A stretch of 64,000 bases of DNA, taken from assembly GCF_015767265.1 (NCBI RefSeq), contig NZ_JADPIB010000004.1, positions 310,001 to 374,000 of the forward strand, given 5' to 3'. Positions 62,829 through 64,000 of this stretch are shown one piece after another (the stretch's first letter is position 1; each line of letters begins with the position of its first letter). The notes under the pieces are model-generated. The model saw nothing but the letters and a program-made list of their open reading frames with translations, had not been told where the DNA came from and searched no databases. Origin of the DNA: Aureivirga marina. Its GTDB lineage: Bacteria; Bacteroidota; Bacteroidia; Flavobacteriales; Flavobacteriaceae. The translations under genes and the position numbers were made by a program.

Positions 62829-64000
62829 ATGTTAAATAAAATTTTATCAATATCGTTACAAAATAGATTTCTAGTCCTTTTAGTCGCTGTGATTTTAAGT
62901 ATGACAGGAATTTATTTCACACGTACAATGAACGTGGATGTGTTTCCAGATTTGACTGCACCGACAGTTACAATTCTGACAGAAGCACATGGAATGGAAT
63001 CGGAAGAAGTAGAGAAATTAGTTACTTATCAATTGGAAACAGCAATGAATGGTTCGCCAAATGTTCGACGAATTCGTTCGTCTTCGGCTGCTGGAATTTC
63101 TATTGTTTGGGTAGAATTTAATTGGGGAACAGATATTTATCGTGCAAGACAAATTGTTAGTGAAAGAATTCCGATGGTTCGTGAGAATCTACCAGAAGGA
63201 GTTGGAACACCAACAATGGCACCGATTTCTTCTATTATGGGAGAAGTAATGTTACTTGGAGTTACTTCGGATAGTTTGTCGCCAATGGAACTTCGAACTT
63301 TAGCAGATTGGATAATCAGTCCAAGAATTAAATCAATTGGAGGAATTGCAAATGTGATTGTAATCGGAGGAGATTATAAAGAATATCAAGTTTTTGCAAA
63401 TCCTGAAAAATTGAATTATTACAATGTTAGTATTACAGAGCTTTTAGAGAAAGTACAAGAAGCAAATTTGAATGCTCCAGGAGGTGTGATTAATCAACAT
63501 GGAAATCAATATATCATCAAAGGAAGTGGGCGAGCTTATAACTTGGAAAGTTTACAAGAAAGTATTGTTAAATATAAGAATGGACAAGCGATTAAAATTA
63601 AAGATGTTGCGACAGTTCAGATTGGAACTTCAGATAAAATTGGAGATGGATCGTTAAATGGAAAACCTGCTGTTGTTCTAACAATTTCAAAGCAACCAGA
63701 TGTAAATACTTTAGAATTGACAAAAAGTTTGGATGAAGCAATTGTAGATTTAAAGAAAACAATTCCAGAAAATGTAGAGATTCAAAGTCATATTTTTAGA
63801 CAAGCGAATTTTATTGAAGCTTCAATTAATAATTTAAATCAAACTCTTTTAGAAGGAGCATTTTTTGTTGTTTTAGTCTTATTTATTTTCCTGATGAATT
63901 GGCGAACAACAGTGATTTCTCTTTTAGCAATTCCAATTTCACTTTTAGTTTCTATTATTGTTTTAAAACTTTTAGGTTATACAATTAACACGATGTCTTT
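62829..64000 (+). CDS. Heavy-metal RND efflux pump CusA/CzcA type (3' end missing)
   Basis: ATG at 62829, open to the window edge (390 codons seen of about 1030-1040 expected). Translation begins MLNKILSISLQNRFLVLLVA and shows NVDVFPDLTAPTVTILTEAH, MNGSPNVRRIRSSSAAGISI and FLMNWRTTVISLLAIPISL, typical of the HME-RND family. Proton-driven export of divalent or monovalent metal; the substrate (Zn/Co/Cd or Cu/Ag) cannot be read from this part. Confidence 0.95.
   Translation, partial: MLNKILSISLQNRFLVLLVAVILSMTGIYFTRTMNVDVFPDLTAPTVTILTEAHGMESEEVEKLVTYQLETAMNGSPNVRRIRSSSAAGISIVWVEFNWGTDIYRARQIVSERIPMVRENLPEGVGTPTMAPISSIMGEVMLLGVTSDSLSPMELRTLADWIISPRIKSIGGIANVIVIGGDYKEYQVFANPEKLNYYNVSITELLEKVQEANLNAPGGVINQHGNQYIIKGSGRAYNLESLQESIVKYKNGQAIKIKDVATVQIGTSDKIGDGSLNGKPAVVLTISKQPDVNTLELTKSLDEAIVDLKKTIPENVEIQSHIFRQANFIEASINNLNQTLLEGAFFVVLVLFIFLMNWRTTVISLLAIPISLLVSIIVLKLLGYTINTMS

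Overview
This is a low-GC (roughly 30% by eye), AT-rich chromosomal segment of a member of the Bacteroidota, most probably a Flavobacteriaceae species. The support is: promoters of the TTG-N17-20-TAnnTTTG type with little Shine-Dalgarno signal, a long SecA, tRNA genes without encoded CCA, many lipoproteins with short signal peptides, families such as DUF6787 and DUF4345, and toxin proteins of Bacteroidota-type injection systems. I cannot name the genus from the sequence. Both window edges cut genes: modB on the left, a CusA/CzcA efflux pump on the right.

Layout. 0-5.6 kb: end of a molybdate ABC transporter (modBC), a lipoprotein, a small membrane protein, an FKBP-type prolyl isomerase, a DUF1697 protein, a membrane-embedded hydrolase-like protein and an acetyltransferase. 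5.6-6.2 kb: five near-identical tandem tRNA-Gly(UCC) genes read from one consensus promoter. 6.4-8.3 kb: small hypotheticals. 8.4-12.1 kb: wecB, a Wzx-type flippase and an OmpA-domain protein. 12.1-17.6 kb: housekeeping genes (class IV aminotransferase, YqgE, HU, fmt, recQ, a small P-loop ATPase). 17.8-22.9 kb: a patatin phospholipase, then an accessory pair: a 995-residue protein with an N-terminal eCIS-type DUF4157 domain and a C-terminal ADP-ribosyltransferase, preceded by an ADP-ribosylglycohydrolase. 23-28.2 kb: secA, a DUF2795 protein, a cobalamin adenosyltransferase and a methyltransferase. 28.2-33.2 kb: a short polysaccharide export operon (wza, wzc, Gfo/Idh oxidoreductase, initiating sugar transferase). 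33.2-39.1 kb: mostly orphan genes on the minus strand.

39-46 kb is the second accessory region. It holds a 42-bp minisatellite (84-bp higher-order period), a possible structured RNA ending in an intrinsic terminator, and a two-gene unit of a 605-residue unknown protein with a lipoprotein carrying a c-type haem motif. Convergent to these is a T6SS tube-protein (TssD/Hcp-like) fusion to a zinc metalloprotease, followed by a lipoprotein that is probably its immunity protein. 46-52.8 kb: an exported M1-like peptidase, DUF4345, and a tight four-gene operon of an exported protein, two 2OG-Fe(II)-oxygenase-like proteins and a WYL regulator. 53-58.9 kb: valS, a DUF1573 protein, two SH3-domain paralogues, an HxlR regulator and an Mpo1-like protein. 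59 kb to the end: a heavy-metal efflux operon with His-rich exported proteins (TolC-type, adaptor, CusA/CzcA).

The most interesting content is two separate candidate toxin-immunity pairs on different delivery scaffolds (eCIS-type DUF4157 and T6SS-type TssD), the oxygenase/WYL operon, and the haem-lipoprotein pair behind a possible structured leader. No structural genes of an injection system lie in this window, so delivery would depend on loci elsewhere.
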